Of a DNA stretch of 64,000 bases, positions 45,001-54,300 are shown one piece after another. The translations under genes were made by a program, and so were the position numbers. Every line of letters begins with the position of its first letter. Positions within the stretch are counted from its first letter, which is position 1. Source of the DNA: Bradyrhizobium sp. CCGB01 (lineage in GTDB: Bacteria; Pseudomonadota; Alphaproteobacteria; Rhizobiales; Xanthobacteraceae); NCBI RefSeq assembly GCF_024199795.1, contig NZ_JANADK010000001.1, forward strand, positions 6,386,001 through 6,450,000, read 5' to 3'. The notes below the pieces were generated by a model that made no database searches, was not told where the DNA came from, and saw only the letters and a program-made list of their open reading frames with translations.

Positions 45001-45050
45001 CGAAACCGTCCCGAAACATTGGCGCGAAAAACTTCGTCCTCGTTTCGTCC
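45001..45050 (+). promoter_or_regulatory. Direct repeats spaced 11 bp, candidate response-regulator sites
   Basis: CGAAAC at 45001-45006 and 45012-45017, and TTCGTCC at 45033-45039 and 45044-45050, are each repeated one helical turn apart. OmpR-family regulators bind tandem repeats with this spacing. They lie between the kinase gene and the small secreted protein gene, so they may control the latter. Confidence 0.4.
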
Positions 45051-45170
45051 TTTCGCATCAAGCAACCAATTTATTCGCCGACGGCCAATCGAATGTTCGC
45101 ACACGAGCGAACCTGTCTCGGCATCGCCGCGACCAAACCTCCGATTGATATCTTCAACGGAGATTTTCCA

Positions 45171-45440
45171 ATGCGCGTTCTTTCCATGATGGCCGTTGCC
45201 GGCGCCATGATTGCGAGCTCGGCCGGTGCATTCGCCGGCGAGCTTCCTTCCTACGAAGTGAAGTCGTTGCCGATCTCGGCGACGCAGGTTCAGGTGCTCG
45301 GCGGTGCCGGCGTCGAGGAGCAGTCGACTGCGCCCACGATGATCGTCGCCGGCATGCCCGCTTCCCCCGCACAGATTTCGGTGCTGTCGCCGCGCGTCAA
45401 GCGGCTCGCGAGCGCCAACGCCGCGAGCGAGCAGCGTTGA
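45171..45440 (+). CDS. Small secreted protein of unknown function
   Basis: 89 residues from the ATG at 45171 (GGAG 10 nt upstream). A signal peptide (SMMAVAGAMIASSAGAFA) would leave a mature peptide of about 66 residues, rich in Ser, Ala and Val, without cysteine. The spacing after the two-component genes and the direct repeats in its promoter suggest it is a target of that system. No family is recognised. Confidence 0.65.
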   Translation: MRVLSMMAVAGAMIASSAGAFAGELPSYEVKSLPISATQVQVLGGAGVEEQSTAPTMIVAGMPASPAQISVLSPRVKRLASANAASEQR

Positions 45441-45486
45441 TCGGCGCTGCGCAAGGCGCACCACGTCATTCTCTCCTTCACGCATC

Positions 45487-45520
45487 CGCGCGCCGATCTC
45501 AATCGGCGCGCGCTCGATTT
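45487..45520 (+). terminator. Terminator after the small secreted protein gene
   Basis: GCGCGCCGAT-CTCA-ATCGGCGCGC (10-11 bp stem) is followed by CTCGATTTA; the T-run is weak. Confidence 0.65.
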
Positions 45521-45596
45521 ATATGAATACTAAATTCCAAATCTGATGATTGAGGGACCATTACGTCCCTCCCGCATTTCAAGCCCCGGATCGCGC

Positions 45597-45758
45597 TTGT
45601 TCGATGCGATGGTTCGCTACGATAACGGCCCCTGGCGGCTTCAGGTCAATGCCAGCAATCTCTTCGACAAGCGCCACCTGACCACGTGCCTGGCGCGCGG
45701 CGACTGCTTCCTCGGTATCGGCCGCACGGTGCTCGGCAGTGTGACGTACAGATTTTAG
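45597..45758 (+). pseudogene. Remnant of a TonB-dependent (siderophore) receptor, C-terminal end only
   Basis: The 54 residues from LFDAMVRYDN to the stop match the last two or three beta strands of FhuA-type TonB-dependent receptors. LQVNASNLFDKRH, CLARGDCFLGIGRTVLGSV and the terminal YRF are characteristic. The rest of a ~700-residue receptor is missing: upstream lies a terminator and the two-component locus. An ATG at 45546 is in frame but has no signal peptide or plug domain. It is evidently a deletion remnant. Confidence 0.8.
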
Positions 45759-45766
45759 GAACGCCC

Positions 45767-46123
45767 CTACGTCATGCTGCCCGGCATGAAGCAGCGCACG
45801 CGCGGATGGCCGTCGACATAGTGCTTCCACACCATGGTGCGGCCGATCTTGTTCGGCTCGGTGATGACGGCACCGTCAGGCACGACGACCCACTCGTCGT
45901 CGAGATGCACACGGTATCGGCCATTGTCGGATTCCCAATCCACATCGGCGACCACGTAGCCGTCGGCATCCGAGCAGCATTGCCCGTATTCGCTGTGCAG
46001 GCTCTCGAACCAGGGCTTTAGCGGCGAGTTGGCGTAACGCCCGTCGTCCCGCGCCAGCGCCGATGTCGTTAGAAGCGCCGCCAGGCCGAGCAACGCTGCC
46101 GCACTTGATCCTACAAATCTCAT
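45767..46123 (-). CDS. Small secreted protein of unknown function
   Basis: 118 residues. A clear signal peptide (AAALLGLAALLTTSALA) leaves a mature part of about 95 residues with three cysteines (QCCSDADG and RCFMPG), many aromatic and acidic residues and a WESDNGRYRV motif. I have seen this type repeatedly in Bradyrhizobiaceae as 'hypothetical protein'; its function is not known to me. It ends 8 bp from the receptor remnant on the opposite strand. Confidence 0.75.
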   Translation of the reverse strand: MRFVGSSAAALLGLAALLTTSALARDDGRYANSPLKPWFESLHSEYGQCCSDADGYVVADVDWESDNGRYRVHLDDEWVVVPDGAVITEPNKIGRTMVWKHYVDGHPRVRCFMPGSMT

Positions 46124-46472
46124 GTCGTCTCCGCAGAGTCATCGTCGCTGGGGACGAACAATGCCGCCCTCGCTCCGCGCAATGAGACAGGCGCGGCGTC
46201 GGCGACTCGTTTCCCCAGCTGCTTTGCGACAGCTATGCAAATCCGGCGCCAGCACGCATTCCGGAGAACTACTGCCGCAAGCGCTGCCCTCGACCGGCGC
46301 GCAAGCCCCGCCTGTCTGACGCACCGGCGATTTGCCGCGGCTCTTCTGGAGGCTTTCCTTGTTCCGCGAGGACGTGTACGAAACGGCCGCGGACGCGAGC
46401 CGCATCGTTTATTCAACTGTTTCAATTAGAGAAATCGGGTGTTGGCGTGACTGGCATTGGACCGTCAGCGCT
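46124..46472. other. Divergent intergenic region
   Basis: 349 bp between two outward-pointing genes. Nothing recognisable was found: no repeat of the known classes, no terminator, no RNA gene. The right end (46405-46440) is AT-richer and may hold the promoter of the next gene. Confidence 0.5.
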
Positions 46473-47612
46473 ATGAGTTCGAGAGAATTGCTCCCTGGTC
46501 AGCAGGACCCGGCCGATTTGCCCGCAAACCAGGTGCAATTCGCGCTCGTGATTTCGCGCATGCTCGAGACGGTGAAGGACGACGCGGAAGCCAGGCGGCA
46601 GATGGTCTACGACCTTGCCCGCTACAAGCTCCAGGAGCAGTTCACCTACGCCGACGCCAGGAACATCGACCAGATGAAGCGGGCGCTCGAGATCGCCATC
46701 GAGGAGGTCGAAAAATTCTCGCGTGACGAGGCGCCGCTGGAGCGTTTGCCGTCGCAGCAAGTCACATCGCCAATGGAGACAGGCGGCCTTCTGGTGTCCG
46801 GCGACACCACCGTTCTGCAATCGGCGATCGGGAGACCCCGCAGCAAGCTGCCCGCGATCTCGGGCCCGCTTCTACCGGTGATCAAGCGGACAGCGGCCAT
46901 CCTGCTCGCCGTTGGCGCAGTCGTTCTGATCGTCTCGCAGCGAGACAACATCGCCGCGCTGCGCCGGCAGATCTCGTCCCAGACGCCGGAGATCGCGCAG
47001 GTCGTGCCCAAGCCGGAGACGACGATCACGGTCGCCAAGCCGGAAATGGTGACGCCCGCCGCGCCTGCCCCAACGCGCGTGCTCCCAACCGACTACGGCA
47101 TCTACGCCTTGATCGACGACAAGTCGCTGGCGGAGTTGAACGCGACCGGCGTCATGGCGCCGGACATGCGGATCGCGATTTCACCGGAGTTCAAGAAGCC
47201 CGACCGGCCGCATCTGCCGAACGGCCGCGTCAAGTTCATCGTATTCCGTCGCGACGCCGCGAATTCGATTCCGGAGCGCGTCGAGGTTCGGGTCGTGGCG
47301 AAAATCGCCAGAGAGTTCTCGACCGATGCCGCGGGCAAGGCGCTGGCCGGCGGCGACGACGTCGGTGTCATCCGCAACTTCGCCTATCCGTTCCGGGTGT
47401 CGCCGATTCCGGGCAAGAACGAAATGTACGAGCTTCACACCGGCGATTCAGGGCTTGAGCTTGCACCGGGACATTACGTCCTGAGCCTGGGATCGCAGGC
47501 CTATTATTTCCAGGTCGACGGCGAGATCACCGATCCCCGGCAATGCCTCGAGCGGGTCGTCGCCGGCAACGGCACGTTCTACGCGCCCTGCAAGAAAGCG
47601 CGGACGTATTGA
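46473..47612 (+). CDS. Single-pass membrane protein of unknown function
   Basis: 379 residues from the ATG at 46473; an earlier frame start adds an unlikely 47-residue tail. A cytoplasmic N-terminal ~145 residues contain a helical bundle (FALVISRMLETVKDDAEARR, DQMKRALEIAIEEVEKFSRD). One membrane segment lies at about 146-162 (RTAAILLAVGAVVLIVS), followed by a proline-rich linker and a C-terminal beta-rich periplasmic domain of ~190 residues (YGIYALIDDKSLAELNATGV). No family is recognised. Confidence 0.7.
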   Translation: MSSRELLPGQQDPADLPANQVQFALVISRMLETVKDDAEARRQMVYDLARYKLQEQFTYADARNIDQMKRALEIAIEEVEKFSRDEAPLERLPSQQVTSPMETGGLLVSGDTTVLQSAIGRPRSKLPAISGPLLPVIKRTAAILLAVGAVVLIVSQRDNIAALRRQISSQTPEIAQVVPKPETTITVAKPEMVTPAAPAPTRVLPTDYGIYALIDDKSLAELNATGVMAPDMRIAISPEFKKPDRPHLPNGRVKFIVFRRDAANSIPERVEVRVVAKIAREFSTDAAGKALAGGDDVGVIRNFAYPFRVSPIPGKNEMYELHTGDSGLELAPGHYVLSLGSQAYYFQVDGEITDPRQCLERVVAGNGTFYAPCKKARTY

Positions 47613-47619
47613 CGGTTCC

Positions 47620-47685
47620 GTAGCCCGGGTGAGCGCAGCAACACCCGGGAAAGGCCCCGCATATCGCTTCGCTTATGCGGGCTAC
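47620..47685. repeat. Intergenic palindrome of the GTAGCCCGGGTGAGC class
   Basis: GTAGCCCGGGTGAGCGCAGC is answered by CGCTTCGCTTATGCGGGCTAC. It is a member of the class at 20749-20825 and may end both converging transcripts. Confidence 0.85.
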
Positions 47686-47704
47686 AAGAGCACGCGGGAA
47701 CGGC

Positions 47705-48310
47705 CTATTGCTTCGGGGCCGGCGCCATCATCGCGCCGCCCCTTTTCGCCGGCGCGGGCGCGGGCTTCGTCGCCGCGGTCGCCTGCGCGGGCAGATACTT
47801 CGCGACGATCGCGGGATCGACCTGGGCGATGTTCGCGTCGGGCAGACGCGTCCAGGTCTCGTCCTTGCCGAACAGGGAAATGCCGAGGAAGCCGCGCATG
47901 GTCAGGGTCTGGCCATCGGGGCTCACCGACATCTTGGCCTTCCAGATGTTGCCGTCGCGCGGATTGACCACGTTGCCGCCGTCATACTTCAAGCCCTCGC
48001 GCTTCATGTCGCGGATGAAGGAGAGCCCGAGCACCGGCTGGTTCTTGCGATCGTCCGTGCATTTCGCGCAGACCTCGTTCGGATCGTCGCCGGGGCGCGG
48101 GAAGGTCTTTGCGATCACGCCTTCGAAGATGCCGTTGTGGTCGACGAAGAGAAACCACCCCACGGTCTTGCCGTCTTCGACCTTCTGCCAGAGACCCGCG
48201 GCGGTTGGCTGTTGCGCCTGCGCGGCAGCCGGCCTCGCCGCGCCAAGCGTCAGTGCGAGACCGAGCGCGAGGAGCGAGAACAGCCGAAAGCTGGAAAAAA
48301 GATTCCGCAT
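47705..48310 (-). CDS. DUF2147 secreted protein
   Basis: 201 residues from the ATG at 48310, preceded by AAGGTGATCATA. A signal peptide ([20 protein letters not shown]) is followed by the DUF2147 lipocalin-like barrel: [26 protein letters not shown] and [20 protein letters not shown]. The C-terminal ~40 residues are rich in Ala and Pro. DUF2147 proteins are periplasmic and of unknown function. Confidence 0.88.
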   Translation of the reverse strand: MRNLFSSFRLFSLLALGLALTLGAARPAAAQAQQPTAAGLWQKVEDGKTVGWFLFVDHNGIFEGVIAKTFPRPGDDPNEVCAKCTDDRKNQPVLGLSFIRDMKREGLKYDGGNVVNPRDGNIWKAKMSVSPDGQTLTMRGFLGISLFGKDETWTRLPDANIAQVDPAIVAKYLPAQATAATKPAPAPAKRGGAMMAPAPKQ

Positions 48311-48418
48311 TATGATCACCTTGCTAAGCCGCCACTGCAATGGCCGCAGACTACGGCGATTTCGCGAACGGTTCCAGCACCAGGAACATGGGGCTTCGCC
48401 TGCCCGCACCCGGTGCCG

Positions 48419-49456
<1,038 letters not shown>

Positions 49457-49628
49457 TTATCGATCGTTATCGGTTGGACGGCGCCCGGGGGCAGAGGTGA
49501 CCCTGCCTGTCTAGCCAACGGGGATGGATCAGGGAAGGCATAAAAGCGGTAGCGCCCCGCAGCCGCGCCCACTTGCCGGGCCAGGATAACTGGGCTGTAA
49601 CGGGATGCGATATGACGGAGATCAATCG

Positions 49629-50096
49629 GTGAACGCACCAAGCCGCCTCGATACGACGCCGCGCCTGGAGGACTATCCCTATCGCCTCGGCGACAACGTC
49701 CGCTTCGGCGACCTCGATCCGAACCAGCACGTCAACAACGCGGTCTACGCCACCTATTTCGAGACCGGCCGTGTCACGCTGATGAAGAGCCCGGAATACG
49801 GCCTGACCCCGCCGGGACTCGCCTGGATCATGGTGCGGCTCGACATCCATTTCCGCGCCGAGCTGCACTGGCCGAACACGATCGAGCTCGGCCTCGGCGT
49901 CGTGAAACTGGGACGGACGTCAGTGACCTTCGAGCAGGTCGTGTTTTCGCAGGGAAAGTGCATCGCCTCGGCGATGTCGGTCGGCGTTATGCTCGACGAG
50001 GCGACGCGGCGGCCGGCACCGCTCACCGCTGAGATCATCGGGAAGCTCAGACCCTGGCACAAGCGCGGCATCGAGGTCGCGCCGCCGCGCATCTAG
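49629..50096 (+). CDS. Acyl-CoA thioesterase (hotdog fold, YbgC/4HBT type)
   Basis: 155 residues from the GTG at 49629, which has GGAG 8 nt upstream; the ATG at 49605 has no good ribosome binding site. The motif VRFGDLDPNQHVNNAVYATYFE carries the catalytic aspartate of the 4-hydroxybenzoyl-CoA thioesterase family. The substrate is unknown. It is convergent with the ferredoxin gene. Confidence 0.88.
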   Translation: MNAPSRLDTTPRLEDYPYRLGDNVRFGDLDPNQHVNNAVYATYFETGRVTLMKSPEYGLTPPGLAWIMVRLDIHFRAELHWPNTIELGLGVVKLGRTSVTFEQVVFSQGKCIASAMSVGVMLDEATRRPAPLTAEIIGKLRPWHKRGIEVAPPRI

Positions 50097-50111
50097 TCCA
50101 TCGAGGGACGA

Positions 50112-50432
50112 TCAGGCCTGCCGTTCCGGCGTCCCCACGATGAGCCCGTCGAGCTCGTCGGAGACCTTGATCTGGCAGGACAGCCGCGAGTTCGGGCGCA
50201 CGTCGAAACCGAAGTCGAGCATGTCCTCTTCCATCGGCGTCGGGCTGCCGACCTTCTCGCGCCAGACTTCGTCGACATAGACATGGCAGGTTGCGCAAGC
50301 ACAGGCGCCGCCGCATTCGGCTTCGATGCCGGGAATGCTGTTGCGGATGGCGGCTTCCATCACGGTCGCGCCGTTCTCGACTTCCACCGTACGGGTTTCG
50401 CCCTTGTGGTCGACAAAGTTAATCTTGGCCAT
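50112..50432 (-). CDS. [2Fe-2S] ferredoxin, adrenodoxin/putidaredoxin type
   Basis: 106 residues from the ATG at 50432. Cluster ligands are C40-X5-C46-X2-C49 and C86 ([19 protein letters not shown]), exactly the adrenodoxin/FdxB pattern. Such ferredoxins serve P450s, Rieske oxygenases or Fe-S assembly. No such partner is in the window, but the nearby FNR gene supplies the reductase. Confidence 0.93.
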   Translation of the reverse strand: MAKINFVDHKGETRTVEVENGATVMEAAIRNSIPGIEAECGGACACATCHVYVDEVWREKVGSPTPMEEDMLDFGFDVRPNSRLSCQIKVSDELDGLIVGTPERQA

Positions 50433-50597
50433 GTGTGCTCGTGCTGCCGCGATGTTGCGAATGAAGGAGGGTCCGGGCTGTCCTATAACGGGTCGATCCG
50501 CCCGGCGCCATAGCGTTTTGATGCGACGTGAATCCCGCTTTGCGGGAAGAAAACGCGTCAAAACAAAAGACTAGAGCACGGTTCTGACCCTGTCGCC

Positions 50598-50972
50598 CTA
50601 GGGCTTCAGAATCGCCGCGATGGCGGCACGGGCCTCGGTCACCGCCTCTTTCAGCGCGGCGAAGGCGTGGGGCCTGCCATGGCCGGTCTGGATCGCGGTC
50701 TCCAGGCTGGCTGCGGCATCCGCCACCGCGAAGGCGCCGATTCCGCGCGCCGAGCCCTTGAGCTTGTGGGCGAGCGCGCCGGCATCCGTCGGCAGGGCTG
50801 CCATCGCCGCGACCAGGCGGACCGCCTGCTCGGCGAACATCGCGAGCACTTCCTGTTCCAGTTCAGGGTCGCCGAGCGTCATGCGCGAGAGGTGATCGAG
50901 GTCGAGCGGGCTGTCGATGGGTGCAAGCGGGGGCGAAGGCATCCAGTCCATCCGTTGCAGTTCAGGCGTCAT
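50598..50972 (-). CDS. Stand-alone Hpt phosphotransfer protein
   Basis: 124 residues, a four-helix Hpt domain with phosphorylatable H69 in AHKLKGSARGIGA. No kinase or receiver domain. Such proteins relay phosphate between a hybrid kinase and a response regulator. It is transcribed divergently from the giant coiled-coil gene, and CtrA-type sequences lie in the common region. It could belong to a cell-cycle phosphorelay, but it is not the ChpT type. Later ATGs at M8 or M11 are possible. Confidence 0.85.
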   Translation of the reverse strand: MTPELQRMDWMPSPPLAPIDSPLDLDHLSRMTLGDPELEQEVLAMFAEQAVRLVAAMAALPTDAGALAHKLKGSARGIGAFAVADAAASLETAIQTGHGRPHAFAALKEAVTEARAAIAAILKP

Positions 50973-51041
50973 GGCGCAGGCCCCGGCATCGCGCGGTGTC
51001 CGCCGGTCCGGCGGTCAGGTTCCCTCCACGGAAGCATGGAA

Positions 51042-51049
51042 ATGGTTAA
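51042..51049 (-). promoter_or_regulatory. CtrA half-site TTAACCAT upstream of the Hpt gene
   Basis: Minus strand TTAACCAT, preceded by CG, lies 70 bp before the Hpt start. It matches the short form of the CtrA binding motif described in Caulobacter. Confidence 0.35.
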
Positions 51050-51175
51050 CGAAGTGTTTGGGCTGTTTTACACAAATCCGCCCGTTTATTGACGAAAAGT
51101 TGCCGCAATCCGGCGAGTCCGGTGGAGAATTGCATTTATTGCTAAGGCGTTACGCCGCGATCCTGTTAACGATGA

Positions 51176-51190
51176 TTAAGATTGTCTTAA
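51176..51190. promoter_or_regulatory. CtrA-type box TTAA-N7-TTAA upstream of the GPR-like gene
   Basis: TTAAGATTGTCTTAA: two TTAA half-sites separated by exactly 7 bp and symmetrical. A GTTAAC lies 11 bp to its left. It stands 180 bp before the start of the giant gene. The rest of the 397-bp gap (50973-51369) is AT-richer than average and has no coding frame. Confidence 0.55.
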
Positions 51191-51369
51191 TCGCGGGCAT
51201 TTCATTCGCGACGCTCTGCCAATAGGATGTTGCGGAAATTGGCGGACAAGCCGTCCGGGTGGGGACGGCTCGGAAATCCGCGCAAGCGGCATGATCCGGT
51301 CTGTGGGCTTGCGCAAGCGCGCAGAGCTCGCGGGGGGACGCGTACAAGTAACAAGGGCTCGGACTGAAC

Positions 51370-54300
51370 ATGGCGAACACTCCGAAGAAGGTCAAAGACC
51401 CCACAGAAGTTGCGCTTTCTGCGATCCAGGAAGCCCTGAACATCAGCGACACGGCCGCGGACACCAGCCGCAACGCCTCGATGCGCAACGAAACGTCGCC
51501 GCCGGTGCCCCCGCCGCCCCCGATCTTCGACGAGCCGAGCTTCGAGCCACGTCCTGCCGCCAACGAACGGGCGGTGTTCGATCCGATCGAGGAGCCGCGC
51601 ACCTCGCGCCGCGCCGCCAATGACGACCGCGAGACCATCGGCCAGTTGCTCCAGGCGCTTCAGAAGGGCCGCCCTGCCCGTAGCGTCTACACCTTCGCCA
51701 CCATCTTCGCCGGCGTCTGGCTCGCGGCGTGCGCCGCGCTCACCGTCGGCTTCCTGCCCTCGATCCAGGCCGCCATGGGCCAGAGCGGCGGCGTGCTCGT
51801 CATTGCCGGCCTGATCGCGATGTTCTTCGCGCCGATCATGCTGTTCTACTTCCTGGCGAGCCTGGTCTGGCGCGGCCAGGAAATGCGCATGATCGCGCAG
51901 GCGATGGCACAGGTCGCGATCCGCTTCTCCGAGCCGGAAGGCTCGGCGTCCGATTCCATGGTCACCGTCGGCCAGGCCATCCGCCGCGAGGTCGCGGCGA
52001 TGGGCGACGGCATCGAGCGCGCCATCGCGCGCGCCGGCGAGCTCGAGACGCTGGTCGCCAACGAGGTTGCGGCGCTCGAACGCGCCTATTCCGACAACGA
52101 AGTGCGCATCCGCGCCCTGCTCCAGGACATCGCGCATCAGCGTGACAATCTGGTCGGCCAGGCCGAGCAGGTCCGCAGCGCCATCTCCGGCGTGCAGATC
52201 GATTTGCGCCACGACATCGCGCTAATCTCGGACGCGATCGCCTCGCGCGTCGACGAGGTCGCCAAGTCCATCACCGGCGCGCTGGAAGAGCGCGGCGCCC
52301 ACATCACGGGTGCACTGAGCAACGCCGGCGACAATATGATCCTCGCGCTCGGCGAGCGCGGCGGCGACCTGCTCGACCGCCTCGAGGAGGCCAGCAACGA
52401 GACCACGCGCGCCGTGCTCGACGCCAGCGAGCGGCTGACCACCAGCCTCAACTTCAAGACCGGCCACGTCCACGACGAGTTCGTCGACCTCGCCGACCGC
52501 GTCCACGAGATGCTGAACGAGCGTATCGACCGCATCACCGGCGAGTTCGAGCAGCGCTCCGCCGCGATCGTCGACGGCATCTCCGAGCGCACCGAGCTGG
52601 TGCACGACTCGCTGAAGAATTCGTCGGACTCGCTGCTGCTCGAGCTCGAGCTGCGCTCCAACGACCTCTCCGCCAAGATCGACGACGCCGGCAACCGCCT
52701 CGCCGGCCACATCATGACCTCCGGCGACAAGGCGAGCGAGGCGCTCGACGCCACCGTCAACACGCTCGTCGCCAAGGTCGTCAGCCAGACCGAGACCGCG
52801 CACGACTCGCTGTCGCTCCAGATGAGCGCGTTCGACGAGCTGGTGAAGAACCAGGGCACCGAGCTGGTCGAGAAGTTCGCCCGCGACTCCGGCACGCTCG
52901 GCGCGCTGATCACCCGCCACATCTCCGAGTTCGACCGCACCGTGAAGACGTTCGGCGGCGAGATCGTCGATCGCATGGGCCAGCGTACCCAGGACATCCA
53001 CGAGTCGCTGAAGACCTATGTCGACAATTTCGACACCCGCTTCACCTCGAACGGCGGGGCGATCACGGCCGTGCTCGACCAGCGCCTGGTGCAGTTCGAG
53101 ACCACGGTCGGCGAACGCGTCAACAACCTCGACTCCTCGCTGAGCGGCAAGATCGCCAGCCTCGACGGCACGATCGAAGGCCACATCAGGACCTTCGACG
53201 ACCAGCTTGTCGGCCGCGTCGCGGCGCTCGAACAGTCGTTCGACACCCGCGCCAAGTCCGTGACGGAAACCATCGACGGGCGCCTCAACGTGCTCGCCTC
53301 GTCGCTGACCGACGGTGCCGCGCAGGCGATCCAGTCGATCGACTCCCGCCTCACCCACCTCACGACGTCGCTCACCGACGGTGCATCGCAGGCCATCGAG
53401 ACGATCGATACGCGCCTCAACCATCTCACGAGCTCGCTCACCGATGGCGCATCGCAGACCATCCAGTCGATCGATACGCGGCTGACGCACCTCACGACGA
53501 CGCTCACGGGCGGCGCCTCGCAGGCGCTCGAATCCATCGACTCTCGCCTCACCTACCTGACGAGCGCGGTGACGAACGGCGCCTCGCAGGCCGTGCAGTC
53601 GATCGACACCCGCCTCACCCTCCTGACCTCGACGCTCACGGACGGCACCGCGCAGGCGATCGAGGCGGTAGATCGCCGCATCACCGGCGTCGCCGATCTC
53701 ATCGACGGCCGCAGCACGCATCTGACCGACACGGTCACGGCGCGCTTCCAGGACATCCACCAGGCCATCGAGACCAAGGTCGGCTCGGTCGCCAACGACA
53801 TCGACGTGCGCGTGGCGCAGTTCGAGGACCTGCTCGGCTCGCGTGTCGAAGCCGTCGCCGGCCGCATCGAAAGCAGCGGCCGTCAGGCCAGCGAAGACAT
53901 GATGTCCCGCGCCGAGATGATCTCGACCGCGATCCGCTCGCATGTCGAGGACGCCGAGCGCTCGCTCACCAACCTCGTGGTCAACACCAGCGAGACGATC
54001 CAGACCGGTGCGCGTACCGCCCAGCAGTCGCTGATGACGGTCTCCTCCGACGTCAACGCCCAGCTCAAGATGACCTCCTCCGAGGTCGAGCGCGCGCTGA
54101 CCGCGGTCGGCACCGGTGCTGCGAACTCGATCCTGACCAGCGCCCGCGAGGCGCAGTCGACCCTGGTCGCGGCCTCCGGCGATGCCTCCAACCAGATCAA
54201 GTCGCTGTCGGTCGACGTCGAACGCACGCTGTCGGCGGCCGGCTCCGCCACCGCAGCCTCGATCCTGGCCGGCGCCCGCGAGGTGCAGACCACGCTCGTC

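Noticed and set aside
45546..45596. Treating the 70-codon frame from 45546 as an intact small gene
   Set aside because: The first 17 residues have no signal peptide or receptor similarity. Only the end matches a TonB-dependent receptor, so it is listed as a remnant.
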